Assembly: GCA_011045925.1 (NCBI GenBank)
Contig: DSBS01000086.1
Coordinates: 1-5,895 of the forward strand
Reading direction: 5' to 3'
From: Candidatus Woesearchaeota archaeon
Lineage (GTDB): Archaea > Nanobdellota > Nanobdellia > Woesearchaeales > JASKKU01
Length of the DNA: 5,895 bases
The position numbers and the translations under genes were made by a program. The notes below the pieces were generated by a model. That model saw only the letters and a list, made by a program, of their open reading frames with translations, searched no databases and was not told the origin of the DNA. Numbering within the stretch: the first letter of the stretch is position 1; each line of letters begins with the position of its first letter. Shown piece by piece: positions 1 to 5,571 of this stretch.

Positions 1-20
1 TCATTTTATCTGATAGAAAG

Positions 21-3000
21 ATGATGAAAAAAAAAAGCTTTTTACATTTTGCTGTATTTTTTTTTCTTTTATTAATTATATCTGGGTGTGAGCCTAAGAC
101 TCTTGAGCAGGAAACTTATTTATTTGGCCTTGTTTTGCATAATCTTAATGACAGCGTTGAGACCACAATCTACCCTGAGTCTTATGAGTTATTTAATCTT
201 AATTATGAAATCCCCGCAGAGGCTGAGCAATTAATGATTAGAAAGCAGTCTTTTTATCTCCCGCCCGGAAGCCTTGGGGAGATTATTTTTAACACTCGTG
301 TTTCTTCTCCCTGGAGCCAAAAGGTTTTCTTGTATGGAATTAACCATGCTGAAGGCAATTATAAAAATGATTTTGACTTTAGGAATAATGTCTGGGTTGA
401 GAAGCCTGCGGGAACTACTGTTGAGCTTTTTGCTAAGGATTATTACATGGGGGATATAAATAAGACGCCTTTTAACATAACTTATAGCGGTATAATTCTT
501 CCAGGCTCGGTGATTTACAGAAACGGCCAAATCAGGATAAGGGACGCAATTCTCAAAGGCCAAGGCACTGTTTTTTCTTTGATTGATAATGCTCCTGTTC
601 TCTTAGTCTGGGAAGACGATGCCCTTGTTTTTGAAAGTGAGATGGGCTGGGCTGATTACAGGCGTGATTACTGGCATCTTGAGGCTGAAGAAGATAAGAG
701 ATACAGAAGCGAGCTTATAATTGATACCTTCTATGCCATTTACTCAAGGTTTGAGGTTTATTCTGAATTCTTCACTCAGGAAGAGGCTTCAGTCCCATGG
801 CTTCAGGATTTCATTCTTCCAAAAAGCTATATTATTGGAGACGAAATCCCGCTGGTTATCGAGGCAGGCGATACTGGTAAGTTTCCAAATGCTTCTGCTT
901 TTTTCAGCAGTTCAGAAGGCTGGGTAGAGATAAACCTGTCAGTTAATAATTCCTATTGCGATGGCAATGAGTGCTTTATTCAAGCTTTAGGGAACTTTAC
1001 TCCAGGCCTGAACTATACAGACCTAAGGATTGTTCTCTCAAACAGCCAAAGCAGTAATCAGTCGTATATCATCAAAAATGCTTCACTGAAGCAAAAAGAG
1101 CTTTTTTTTGATTATTTTATTAGAAGGCCTAAGGAGATGTCTCCGGGGGACAATATATATATTTCAGCATATGTCATGGTTTCAGGAGGCGGTTTTGGCT
1201 CACTGCTCACGGTTTTTTTAATGCATAATGATGTAGTTATAGATAAAATAGACTCAGGCTTATATGCTCTTTTCAGCCTGAATACAACTTTGCCTTTAGA
1301 TATAAAGCCCGGTGATAAGCTTTATTTGCAGGTGGGGGGTACAGGAATCTATGGCGTGACTGAAGAAATTCTTAATATAGAGTTATTTGAGGATGATGCA
1401 GCGGTTTCAGGTATTTCTGTTCCTGATTCTGTTTTATACAATAGCAGCTTTAGTGTAAATGCTTCAGTCCTAAATTTAGGCTCTAATAAGATCTCAGGCT
1501 ACCTTGTGGTTTCAGCAGGCGAGGAAAAAAAGCAGAGAAAGCTTGTTACAATTGAGCCAAAGAAGTCCTTAACAGAAAGCTTTGACTTTAAGCTTCGAAA
1601 AAAGGTTCCAGTAAACAGTGCTCCGGTTAAAGCTGTTTTCTATTCCCCGCAGGATTTAAACCTTAACAACAACCAAAAGGAAACCTCTGTTCCAGTTTCT
1701 TTAAGTATAGAAGGCGCAGACCTGGTAAGCAGCCTTTCAGCTCCTTCAGGCGAATATTTCATTGCTGGGGAAAGCTCAACTCTTGTCGGAAGAATAACTA
1801 ACGCTGGCTATGTGGCAACTGAGAATGGCAGGAGTGAGATGTTTCTTCACCTGGGTACATGCAGGGGAGATGCATGTGAAAACCCTCTTAAGATTAAAGA
1901 AGAAACCTTTTTTTTGAATCCGCGCGGTTCTTCTTTTACTACTGAGAAAGGCTTTGTTTTTGAGAACCCAGGTGTTTTTACAGGTTTTCTTGTAGCGCAT
2001 TCAGACAACGAGGCATTTCAAAGCGATAATGTTGCTTATTTAGATATTCTAGTCTATAAGAAAGAGTCAATGAGCCTTAGTGTGATAGACAGTATTGGCA
2101 CAGTTGTGCCAAGGACTTTTGTGGGATACGACCAGTCCAGCTATCCTGTTTCAGATGGGCCGATTTCCGTTAATGTAATAAATGGCCCGATGCATGAGTC
2201 TTCCCTTAGCGCTGGCTTAGGTGGAAGCTCTGTTGCGCATTATTTTAACTCGCTTCTTGTATCAGTCAATGAAACAATTATCTCTGAGTATTATGATGTT
2301 GTTGAAGATAATTACTTTCTTGTTTTTGTGAACAGGCCAAGCTTTGGTTTCAATAGTTCTTCGGGCTCAGTACTTGCTAACAAGAGCAGGCTTGATTCTT
2401 TTGGCTTAACTGGCTATATTGATAACCTTACCCTGTTTGCCTGTGAGTCTTTTGATTTTGACTTAGAAAATTGCACTTCAGGCTGGGAAGAGGCAGATTA
2501 CCTTTTAGAGAGGTCAGATAGCGATTCTTACCTTTATCTTGAAGGAGGGATGAGGCAGCCAGCAGAGGCTTTTGCACTTTCTTTTGCATCAGGGTTTAGC
2601 GGCAATACAACAGACTTCTCCTCTTATGAGGAGGATTCAATAGTAAACCTTACATTGGACAAGCCGGCTGTAGGCACTGTGAAGATTCCAAGTTTAGTAG
2701 ATATCAGCAGGTTTAAAACCGAGCCATTTCTTCTTTCAAGGCATATCAGGATGAAAGGGAACAGGATTATTGTTGATACAGACTCTCTGCCAGAGCTTGA
2801 GAATAAGGTAGCTTTCATTACTTTCTATAATGTTGGCCTGAAAGACCCGGTTGCGCTAAAGGATGGAGAGCTTTGCGAAGAGTGTATTGTTGATTTTGAC
2901 AGCAGGGGAAATCAGGCAACAGTTACAGTCTTTGGCTTTTCTGAGTATGAGCTTGTTGAAAACCCTGATAAAAAAGGCTCCGGCGGCGGCTCATCTGGGG

Positions 3001-3611
3001 GAGGTGGAGGCTCATCAGGAGTCGCACCGGCTTTATGCATTCCCGATTGGCAGTGCTCTAAAACGTCTTGTGTTAATGGAATTCAGGAGATTATTTGTAT
3101 AGACCTTAATGAGTGTGAGGGGGAGCATGAGCCTCCTGAGTCTGGTTTTATTGATTGCGTTGATGAAGAAGAAAGCATAGCTATTGACCAAAAAGAGACT
3201 GGTGAAGAAGAAATGTCTGAGAAAGAAGCAGCTTATCCGCAGTTTCCAGATTCTCCTGCTAAAAAGAAGATGCCTTTTTTATCTGAAAAAATGTTCCTGG
3301 CAGTTGCAGTTTTCTCTGTTTCTATAGGCTTTTTGATAATCCTGGTTTTATCAGGAGTTGCCATCAAGTCAAAGCTGGAAGGGAAGAGAGCTGTTGATGC
3401 AATAATGAAGGGGGATGCCGGGAATATCTTTGCTGAAGAAAAGAAAGAGGAGAATGTTGATGAAAAAATTGTTAAGTCTGTTGAGTTTATTGCCTATGCA
3501 AGAAAAAACGGCTTTACCGAAGAACAGATTAAGGCTATTTTCTATAACAAAGGCTGGAGCCAGGAAGCAGTTGAGCTTGTTTTCCGCTATGCAGACCAGA
3601 AGCAAAATTAA
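21..3611 (+). CDS. Large cell-surface lipoprotein-like protein with CARDB-like modules, Cys-rich module and C-terminal TM helix
   Basis: A 1196-residue protein of unknown precise function, probably a surface or adhesion protein. Residues 1-22 form a signal peptide (MMKKK, then a hydrophobic stretch) ending in lipobox IISGC with Cys23. A beta-rich ectodomain follows with about twenty N-x-S/T sequons. Regions near 457-555 and 563-680 look like CARDB (cell-adhesion-related) repeats. Residues 876-982 match a beta domain common in DPANN surface proteins (CEEC at 952-955, ending FGFSEYELVE). Next come a Gly/Ser linker (986-1000), a six-Cys module (1006-1046, WQCS...C..G.Q), an acidic stalk, a TM helix (about 1091-1115) and a cytoplasmic tail. 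The tail ends in a helical motif with GFTEEQIKAIF and KGWSQEAVELVF (1154-1196). ATG at 21 and ATG at 24 are equally plausible starts; only 20 bases lie upstream and no promoter or clear Shine-Dalgarno is seen there. Gene boundaries and surface location are secure; the domain names rest on recalled family patterns and the function is inferred. Confidence 0.88.
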   Translation: MMKKKSFLHFAVFFFLLLIISGCEPKTLEQETYLFGLVLHNLNDSVETTIYPESYELFNLNYEIPAEAEQLMIRKQSFYLPPGSLGEIIFNTRVSSPWSQKVFLYGINHAEGNYKNDFDFRNNVWVEKPAGTTVELFAKDYYMGDINKTPFNITYSGIILPGSVIYRNGQIRIRDAILKGQGTVFSLIDNAPVLLVWEDDALVFESEMGWADYRRDYWHLEAEEDKRYRSELIIDTFYAIYSRFEVYSEFFTQEEASVPWLQDFILPKSYIIGDEIPLVIEAGDTGKFPNASAFFSSSEGWVEINLSVNNSYCDGNECFIQALGNFTPGLNYTDLRIVLSNSQSSNQSYIIKNASLKQKELFFDYFIRRPKEMSPGDNIYISAYVMVSGGGFGSLLTVFLMHNDVVIDKIDSGLYALFSLNTTLPLDIKPGDKLYLQVGGTGIYGVTEEILNIELFEDDAAVSGISVPDSVLYNSSFSVNASVLNLGSNKISGYLVVSAGEEKKQRKLVTIEPKKSLTESFDFKLRKKVPVNSAPVKAVFYSPQDLNLNNNQKETSVPVSLSIEGADLVSSLSAPSGEYFIAGESSTLVGRITNAGYVATENGRSEMFLHLGTCRGDACENPLKIKEETFFLNPRGSSFTTEKGFVFENPGVFTGFLVAHSDNEAFQSDNVAYLDILVYKKESMSLSVIDSIGTVVPRTFVGYDQSSYPVSDGPISVNVINGPMHESSLSAGLGGSSVAHYFNSLLVSVNETIISEYYDVVEDNYFLVFVNRPSFGFNSSSGSVLANKSRLDSFGLTGYIDNLTLFACESFDFDLENCTSGWEEADYLLERSDSDSYLYLEGGMRQPAEAFALSFASGFSGNTTDFSSYEEDSIVNLTLDKPAVGTVKIPSLVDISRFKTEPFLLSRHIRMKGNRIIVDTDSLPELENKVAFITFYNVGLKDPVALKDGELCEECIVDFDSRGNQATVTVFGFSEYELVENPDKKGSGGGSSGGGGGSSGVAPALCIPDWQCSKTSCVNGIQEIICIDLNECEGEHEPPESGFIDCVDEEESIAIDQKETGEEEMSEKEAAYPQFPDSPAKKKMPFLSEKMFLAVAVFSVSIGFLIILVLSGVAIKSKLEGKRAVDAIMKGDAGNIFAEEKKEENVDEKIVKSVEFIAYARKNGFTEEQIKAIFYNKGWSQEAVELVFRYADQKQN

Positions 3612-3615
3612 AAAA
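3610..3615 (-). terminator. Possible U-rich terminator of the minus-strand gene
   Basis: On the minus strand six consecutive T's lie about 63 bases past the stop codon of the histidine phosphatase-like gene. They overlap the stop codon of the convergent surface-protein gene. Archaeal termination often uses short U-tracts without a hairpin, but this one is short, so the call is weak. The 67-base gap between the two convergent stop codons holds nothing else I can name. Confidence 0.3.
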
Positions 3616-3678
3616 GTGCATGTACAGATAAGCGGCAGGCTTTTAGCTGTTGTATGAATGCCCAAGCAACTAGAAACC

Positions 3679-4164
3679 TTAAACCTTAGGCTGAGTCAGC
3701 TTCATGGATGCAAAGTCAACCTCAAAGATGCTTGCTGGAGTAATCTTTTTTCTTTTGATTCTTTTGTCAACCTTTGCAAGGTAGTATTTCATTAAGTTAG
3801 GGTTCAGAAATACAGCGTTGTATGAGCTGTCGTTTTGCATCACAAGCTCTTTCAGGAAAAGCTCAGCCCTGTTTTTGTCGCTTCTCTCCTTGCTTGGCAC
3901 ATCATCATCAACCTCTTTAACAAGCAGCTCTGGCGACACTTCCCTGAGCCTTTCGCTTATGGCATATTTTATTTCGGGGTTGGTTTTTTTGTAAGGCATG
4001 AACGCCTGGAGCGCTGCTGCTGTGCTTGCAAGGAACACCTTTGAGATTTCGTATTTTTTGAGTGCGTCAGCCAGCTTTTGCGCCTGCTCCCTGCCCAAGC
4101 CTGTGAGAACCAAGTCTTTCTCTGATTCAGTAGATTCAGGGATGCTGACAAACAGAACTTTCAT
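3679..4164 (-). CDS. Histidine phosphatase superfamily-like protein, probable pseudoenzyme
   Basis: A 161-residue soluble protein. Its layout follows the phosphoglycerate mutase/histidine phosphatase fold. Strand MKVLFVS opens the protein; LTGLGREQAQKLADALKK (20-37) matches the family's 'LTxLGxxQAxxLAxxL' segment; ISKVFLASTAAALQAF (40-55) matches 'I..IySSplxRAxqTA'; LREVSPELL (73-81) sits where the 'L.E...G' segment falls; NAVFLNPNLMKYYLAK (116-131) sits where 'vlvVsHGgviraLl' is expected; ITPASIFEVDF (141-151) resembles the usual closing strand. The catalytic RHG is replaced by S7-I8-P9, the arginine of 'RAxqTA' by A50 or A51, and the second catalytic His by N-P-N (121-123). Phosphatase or mutase activity is therefore unlikely, and a binding or regulatory role is inferred. 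The start at 4164 is chosen because MKVLFVS begins the first strand and a TATA box lies 26 bases upstream. An in-frame ATG at 4263 would add 33 residues unlike the family. The gene is convergent with the surface-protein gene and divergent from tRNA-Val. Confidence 0.82.
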   Translation of the reverse strand: MKVLFVSIPESTESEKDLVLTGLGREQAQKLADALKKYEISKVFLASTAAALQAFMPYKKTNPEIKYAISERLREVSPELLVKEVDDDVPSKERSDKNRAELFLKELVMQNDSSYNAVFLNPNLMKYYLAKVDKRIKRKKITPASIFEVDFASMKLTQPKV

Positions 4165-4186
4165 AAAAAAAGTATAAGCAACAGAC

Positions 4187-4194
4187 TTTAAAAA
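4187..4194 (-). promoter_or_regulatory. TATA box of the histidine phosphatase-like gene
   Basis: The minus strand reads TTTTTAAA here, centred about 26 bases upstream of the ATG at 4164. That spacing places the transcript start at or next to the start codon, so the mRNA is probably leaderless. No Shine-Dalgarno sequence precedes this ATG, which agrees. Confidence 0.6.
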
Positions 4195-4247
4195 CATTGT
4201 GATAGATTGGCTGAAAACCCCTGGAAAACAATCAGGCAACCAAAATC

Positions 4248-4257
4248 TTTTTAAATA
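4248..4257 (+). promoter_or_regulatory. TATA box of tRNA-Val
   Basis: TTTTTAAATA is centred about 30 bases before the first base of the tRNA. Transcription would begin a few bases upstream of the mature 5' end, which RNase P would then trim. Together with the minus-strand box at 4187-4194 it makes this 118-base gap a divergent promoter region. Confidence 0.6.
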
Positions 4258-4282
4258 ACTCAAAGAAACTCAGAAAGATTCT

Positions 4283-4355
4283 GGGCCCGTAGTCTAGCGG
4301 CTATGACGTCGCCCTTACAAGGCGGAGGTCCCCAGTTCGAATCTGGGCGGGCCCA
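4283..4355 (+). tRNA. tRNA-Val (anticodon UAC)
   Basis: A 73-base cloverleaf with no intron. The acceptor stem is GGGCCCG (4283-4289) paired with CGGGCCC (4348-4354), followed by discriminator A at 4355. The D arm has stem GTC/GAC and a loop containing GG. The anticodon stem is TCGCC/GGCGG, with one T-G wobble at its base. The loop CTTACAA gives anticodon TAC at 4316-4318, reading valine GTA codons. The variable loop has 5 bases. The T arm is CCCAG-TTCGAAT-CTGGG. CCA is not encoded (the next bases are TTA), so it must be added after transcription. It has its own TATA box upstream and T-rich tracts downstream and looks fully functional. Confidence 0.95.
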
Positions 4356-4360
4356 TTATG

Positions 4361-4401
4361 TTATTTTTAGATTAACCTTATTTTTCTTGCTTTCCTTTTT
4401 T
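4361..4401 (+). terminator. T-rich terminator region after tRNA-Val
   Basis: Several T runs (TTATTTTTAG, TTATTTTTCTT, CCTTTTTTG) begin a few bases after the tRNA 3' end, without a clear hairpin. This is the usual look of archaeal U-tract termination. The next gene has its own promoter further downstream, which supports termination here. Confidence 0.5.
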
Positions 4402-4436
4402 GTATTCTGGATAGTTTCCGGCAGTATTCGGCAAAC

Positions 4437-4444
4437 TTTTAAAA
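4437..4444 (+). promoter_or_regulatory. TATA box of the HD-domain gene
   Basis: TTTTAAAA is centred about 27 bases upstream of the ATG at 4468, which implies a leaderless transcript. It also decides the start: no Shine-Dalgarno precedes 4468, and the reading frame further upstream runs through the tRNA gene. Confidence 0.6.
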
Positions 4445-4467
4445 GCATTAGCATTTTTAATAATATA

Positions 4468-5145
4468 ATGAACACAGCAGACAAAAACCCGGAATACAAG
4501 AAAATCTATCAGTTTGTCAAGGCTAAGCTTGAAAGCACAGGCCATTTTAACTATGGGCCTTTTGATGAGACATATTACACATTAAGGGCTTATGAGTCAG
4601 CAAAGGATATTATCAGAAAGCTCAACAGAAAGGTAAAGAGGCAGCAGCTTCTCGTTGCAGCAATACTGCATGATGTAGGCAAGTCAAAGCTCCAGCCGTC
4701 TAAGCTTTTTTCCAGAAAAGAGATTCTTGAGCATGCAGGAGAGGAGTGGCACAGGCACGCAGAGCTCGGTGTTCCTATAGCAAAAGCCCTGCTAAAAAAG
4801 CTTGGCCATTCCGGTGAATTTATAGAGGAAGTATGCTATCTGATAGAGCACCATGACCAAAGGGGAGATAAGCTTAAGCAAAGAACCCTTGAGCTGAAAA
4901 TACTCCAGGATGCAGACCTTATTGCTGACATTGGGTTTGCCGGATTCATAAGGCCTTTTCTTTTTTCAGGCAAGTTTGGGCGGACAGTTATTGAGTCAAT
5001 TCAATTTGTACTTAAGGAAGACAGGACAAAGGACGGAGAGCTTCTTAACCTCAATGTTTCGAAATCATTAGCAAGAGAAAGGATGAAGCAGCAGGCAGCG
5101 CTTGCAAAGCAGATGGCAAAAGAGATAGATAGCGATTTGATTTAA
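4468..5145 (+). CDS. HD-domain protein (putative metal-dependent phosphohydrolase)
   Basis: A 225-residue soluble protein. HD-domain enzymes hydrolyse phosphate esters of nucleotides or phosphodiesters using one or two metal ions; the substrate here is not known. The family pattern is clear: LLVAAILHDVGKSK (61-74) with the H68-D69 pair, WHRHAELGVPIAKALL (94-109) supplying H95/H97, LIEHHDQRG (125-133) supplying H128/H129, and ILQDADLIADIG (145-156) with D148/D150. The upstream helix, where the first metal-binding His is expected (as in 'HTLRV'), reads YYTLRAYESA with Tyr37 in that place. The spacing of the HD and 'HAELG' motifs resembles the HD domain of bacterial CCA-adding enzymes, but no nucleotidyltransferase domain is present. 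The C-terminal third is charged and helical. ATG 4468 is preferred because of the TATA box 27 bases upstream; the frame is open back to 4303, but that part lies in the tRNA gene. Confidence 0.88.
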   Translation: MNTADKNPEYKKIYQFVKAKLESTGHFNYGPFDETYYTLRAYESAKDIIRKLNRKVKRQQLLVAAILHDVGKSKLQPSKLFSRKEILEHAGEEWHRHAELGVPIAKALLKKLGHSGEFIEEVCYLIEHHDQRGDKLKQRTLELKILQDADLIADIGFAGFIRPFLFSGKFGRTVIESIQFVLKEDRTKDGELLNLNVSKSLARERMKQQAALAKQMAKEIDSDLI

Positions 5146-5148
5146 GGA

Positions 5149-5160
5149 GTAACTAGTTAC
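5149..5160 (+). repeat. 12-bp perfect palindrome GTAACTAGTTAC
   Basis: A perfect inverted repeat with no spacer starts three bases after the stop codon of the HD-domain gene. It is too short and too tight for an RNA hairpin terminator. It could be a protein-binding site, or it could be chance in AT-rich DNA. Confidence 0.35.
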
Positions 5161-5167
5161 ATAAAAT

Positions 5168-5196
5168 AAACCGTATTAATTTCTTTTCGGTTTTCT
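5168..5196 (+). terminator. Possible terminator of the HD-domain gene
   Basis: AAACCG (5168-5173) can pair with CGGTTT (5188-5193) around a 14-base loop that contains the T-rich TTTCTTTT, with further T's after it. The hairpin is weak, but the T-rich tract about 35-50 bases past the stop codon fits archaeal termination. Confidence 0.35.
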
Positions 5197-5201
5197 CGCT
5201 G

Positions 5202-5229
5202 ATAAAGCTTAATCTTCCATAAAGCTTAA
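5202..5229 (+). repeat. Two direct copies of ATAAAGCTTAA upstream of the DUF5320 gene
   Basis: Identical 11-base copies lie at 5202-5212 and 5219-5229, 17 bases apart start to start. Each contains the AAGCTT palindrome. The second copy overlaps the predicted TATA box at 5225-5232, so a protein bound here could block or recruit the basal factors TBP/TFB. The copies are seen directly; the operator role is inferred. Confidence 0.45.
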
Positions 5230-5232
5230 ATA
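5225..5232 (+). promoter_or_regulatory. TATA box of the DUF5320 gene
   Basis: CTTAAATA is centred about 53 bases before the ATG at 5282. Transcription would start near 5255 and give a leader of about 27 bases that carries the Shine-Dalgarno site. The alternative, the AT stretch at 5241-5252, would put the start inside or after that site and is less consistent. Confidence 0.5.
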
Positions 5233-5240
5233 GTAGTTAT

Positions 5241-5252
5241 GAATATATATTC
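5241..5252 (+). promoter_or_regulatory. Palindrome GAATATATATTC, possible operator
   Basis: A perfect 12-base inverted repeat lies between the predicted TATA box and the predicted transcript start of the DUF5320 gene, where a repressor would interfere with initiation. AT repeats make palindromes easily, so only the flanking G and C add information. Confidence 0.35.
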
Positions 5253-5268
5253 TTTATGGCGAATTCAT

Positions 5269-5276
5269 GGAGGTGA
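5269..5276 (+). promoter_or_regulatory. Shine-Dalgarno site GGAGGTGA deciding the DUF5320 start
   Basis: A strong anti-16S match ends 5 bases before the ATG at 5282. It overlaps the last base of an earlier in-frame ATG at 5267, so that ATG cannot use it, and 5282 is the start. It is the only clear ribosome binding site found in the window. Confidence 0.8.
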
Positions 5277-5281
5277 AAATT

Positions 5282-5509
5282 ATGCCGAATTTTGACGGAA
5301 CAGGGCCAAGGGGCCAGGGCTCTCTCACAGGAAAAGGCCTTGGGCCATGCGGATGCGGCCAGCGAAGGATGTATGGAAGGGGCTTCAGGAGATTCTCTAT
5401 GCCTTTTGAGCCAAGCAAGGAAGAGCAGAAGAAGATTCTTAGCGAGCACCTGAAAGAGCTTGAACTGGAGAAGCAGGAAGCAGAGAAAAGGCTTAAGGAG
5501 CTGGAGTGA
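5282..5509 (+). CDS. DUF5320 family small protein
   Basis: A 75-residue protein. The N-terminus MPNFDGTGPRGQGSLTGKG is the signature of DUF5320 ('MPxxDGTGPxGxGPxTGRG'), followed by a Cys-Gly-Cys at 23-25, a basic Gly/Arg/Phe patch (28-38) and a charged helix likely to form a coiled coil (about 45-75, rich in Lys, Glu and Leu). The biochemical function of the family is unknown. From general knowledge it often lies beside NifX/NifB-like iron-molybdenum cofactor proteins, Mrp-type ATPases and DUF134 regulators; here only a DUF134 gene follows, 62 bases downstream. The two cysteines could bind metal, which is an inference. It has its own promoter with a Shine-Dalgarno leader and a strong T-tract after its stop, so it is probably transcribed alone. 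Starting at ATG 5282 gives exactly the family's conserved MP start. Confidence 0.87.
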   Translation: MPNFDGTGPRGQGSLTGKGLGPCGCGQRRMYGRGFRRFSMPFEPSKEEQKKILSEHLKELELEKQEAEKRLKELE

Positions 5510-5532
5510 TTTTTTTCTTTTTTTTCTTTTTT
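5510..5532 (+). terminator. Strong T-tract terminator after the DUF5320 gene
   Basis: Twenty-one T's interrupted by two C's (runs of 7, 8 and 6) begin directly after the TGA stop. This is a textbook archaeal U-tract terminator without a hairpin. It separates the DUF5320 gene from the DUF134 gene, whose TATA box starts 8 bases later. Confidence 0.75.
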
Positions 5533-5539
5533 AGAAACC

Positions 5540-5547
5540 TTTAAATA
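5540..5547 (+). promoter_or_regulatory. TATA box of the DUF134 gene
   Basis: TTTAAATA is centred about 28 bases upstream of the ATG at 5572, predicting a leaderless transcript. No Shine-Dalgarno sequence is present in front of that ATG. Confidence 0.65.
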
Positions 5548-5571
5548 CGCTTCTTATGGGTTATTGTTAAA

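Noticed and set aside
231..563. 110-codon minus-strand open frame inside the surface-protein gene
   Set aside because: It is antisense to a coherent secreted protein, with no recognisable motif; it looks like a by-product of the coding frame.
2976..3020. GGC/GGA-rich stretch as a DNA repeat or recombination site
   Set aside because: It encodes the Gly/Ser linker between two surface modules, and the codons vary, so protein-level selection explains it.
3369..3665. Cys- and Leu-rich minus-strand open frame over the 3' end of the surface-protein gene
   Set aside because: It overlaps the coding sequence of the TM helix's cytoplasmic tail; its hydrophobicity is a reflection of the opposite strand and no promoter is seen.
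3612..3678. Small RNA or extra gene between the convergent stop codons
   Set aside because: Only 67 bases, with no convincing hairpin, promoter or open frame beyond a short T-run on the minus strand and a trivial AAACCTT tandem pair at 3674-3687.
4165..4263. 33-residue N-terminal extension of the histidine phosphatase-like protein
   Set aside because: It would translate through the TATA box at 4187-4194, and family members begin at the first beta strand, here MKVLFVS at 4164.
4303..4467. Longer N-terminus for the HD-domain protein, starting at 4303
   Set aside because: That stretch lies in the tRNA-Val gene and its T-rich terminator; a TATA box at 4437-4444 points to the ATG at 4468.
5267..5281. 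Earlier ATG for the DUF5320 gene (MEVKI-)
   Set aside because: The Shine-Dalgarno GGAGGTGA overlaps this ATG, and the family starts with MPxxDGTGP, which is exactly the ATG at 5282.
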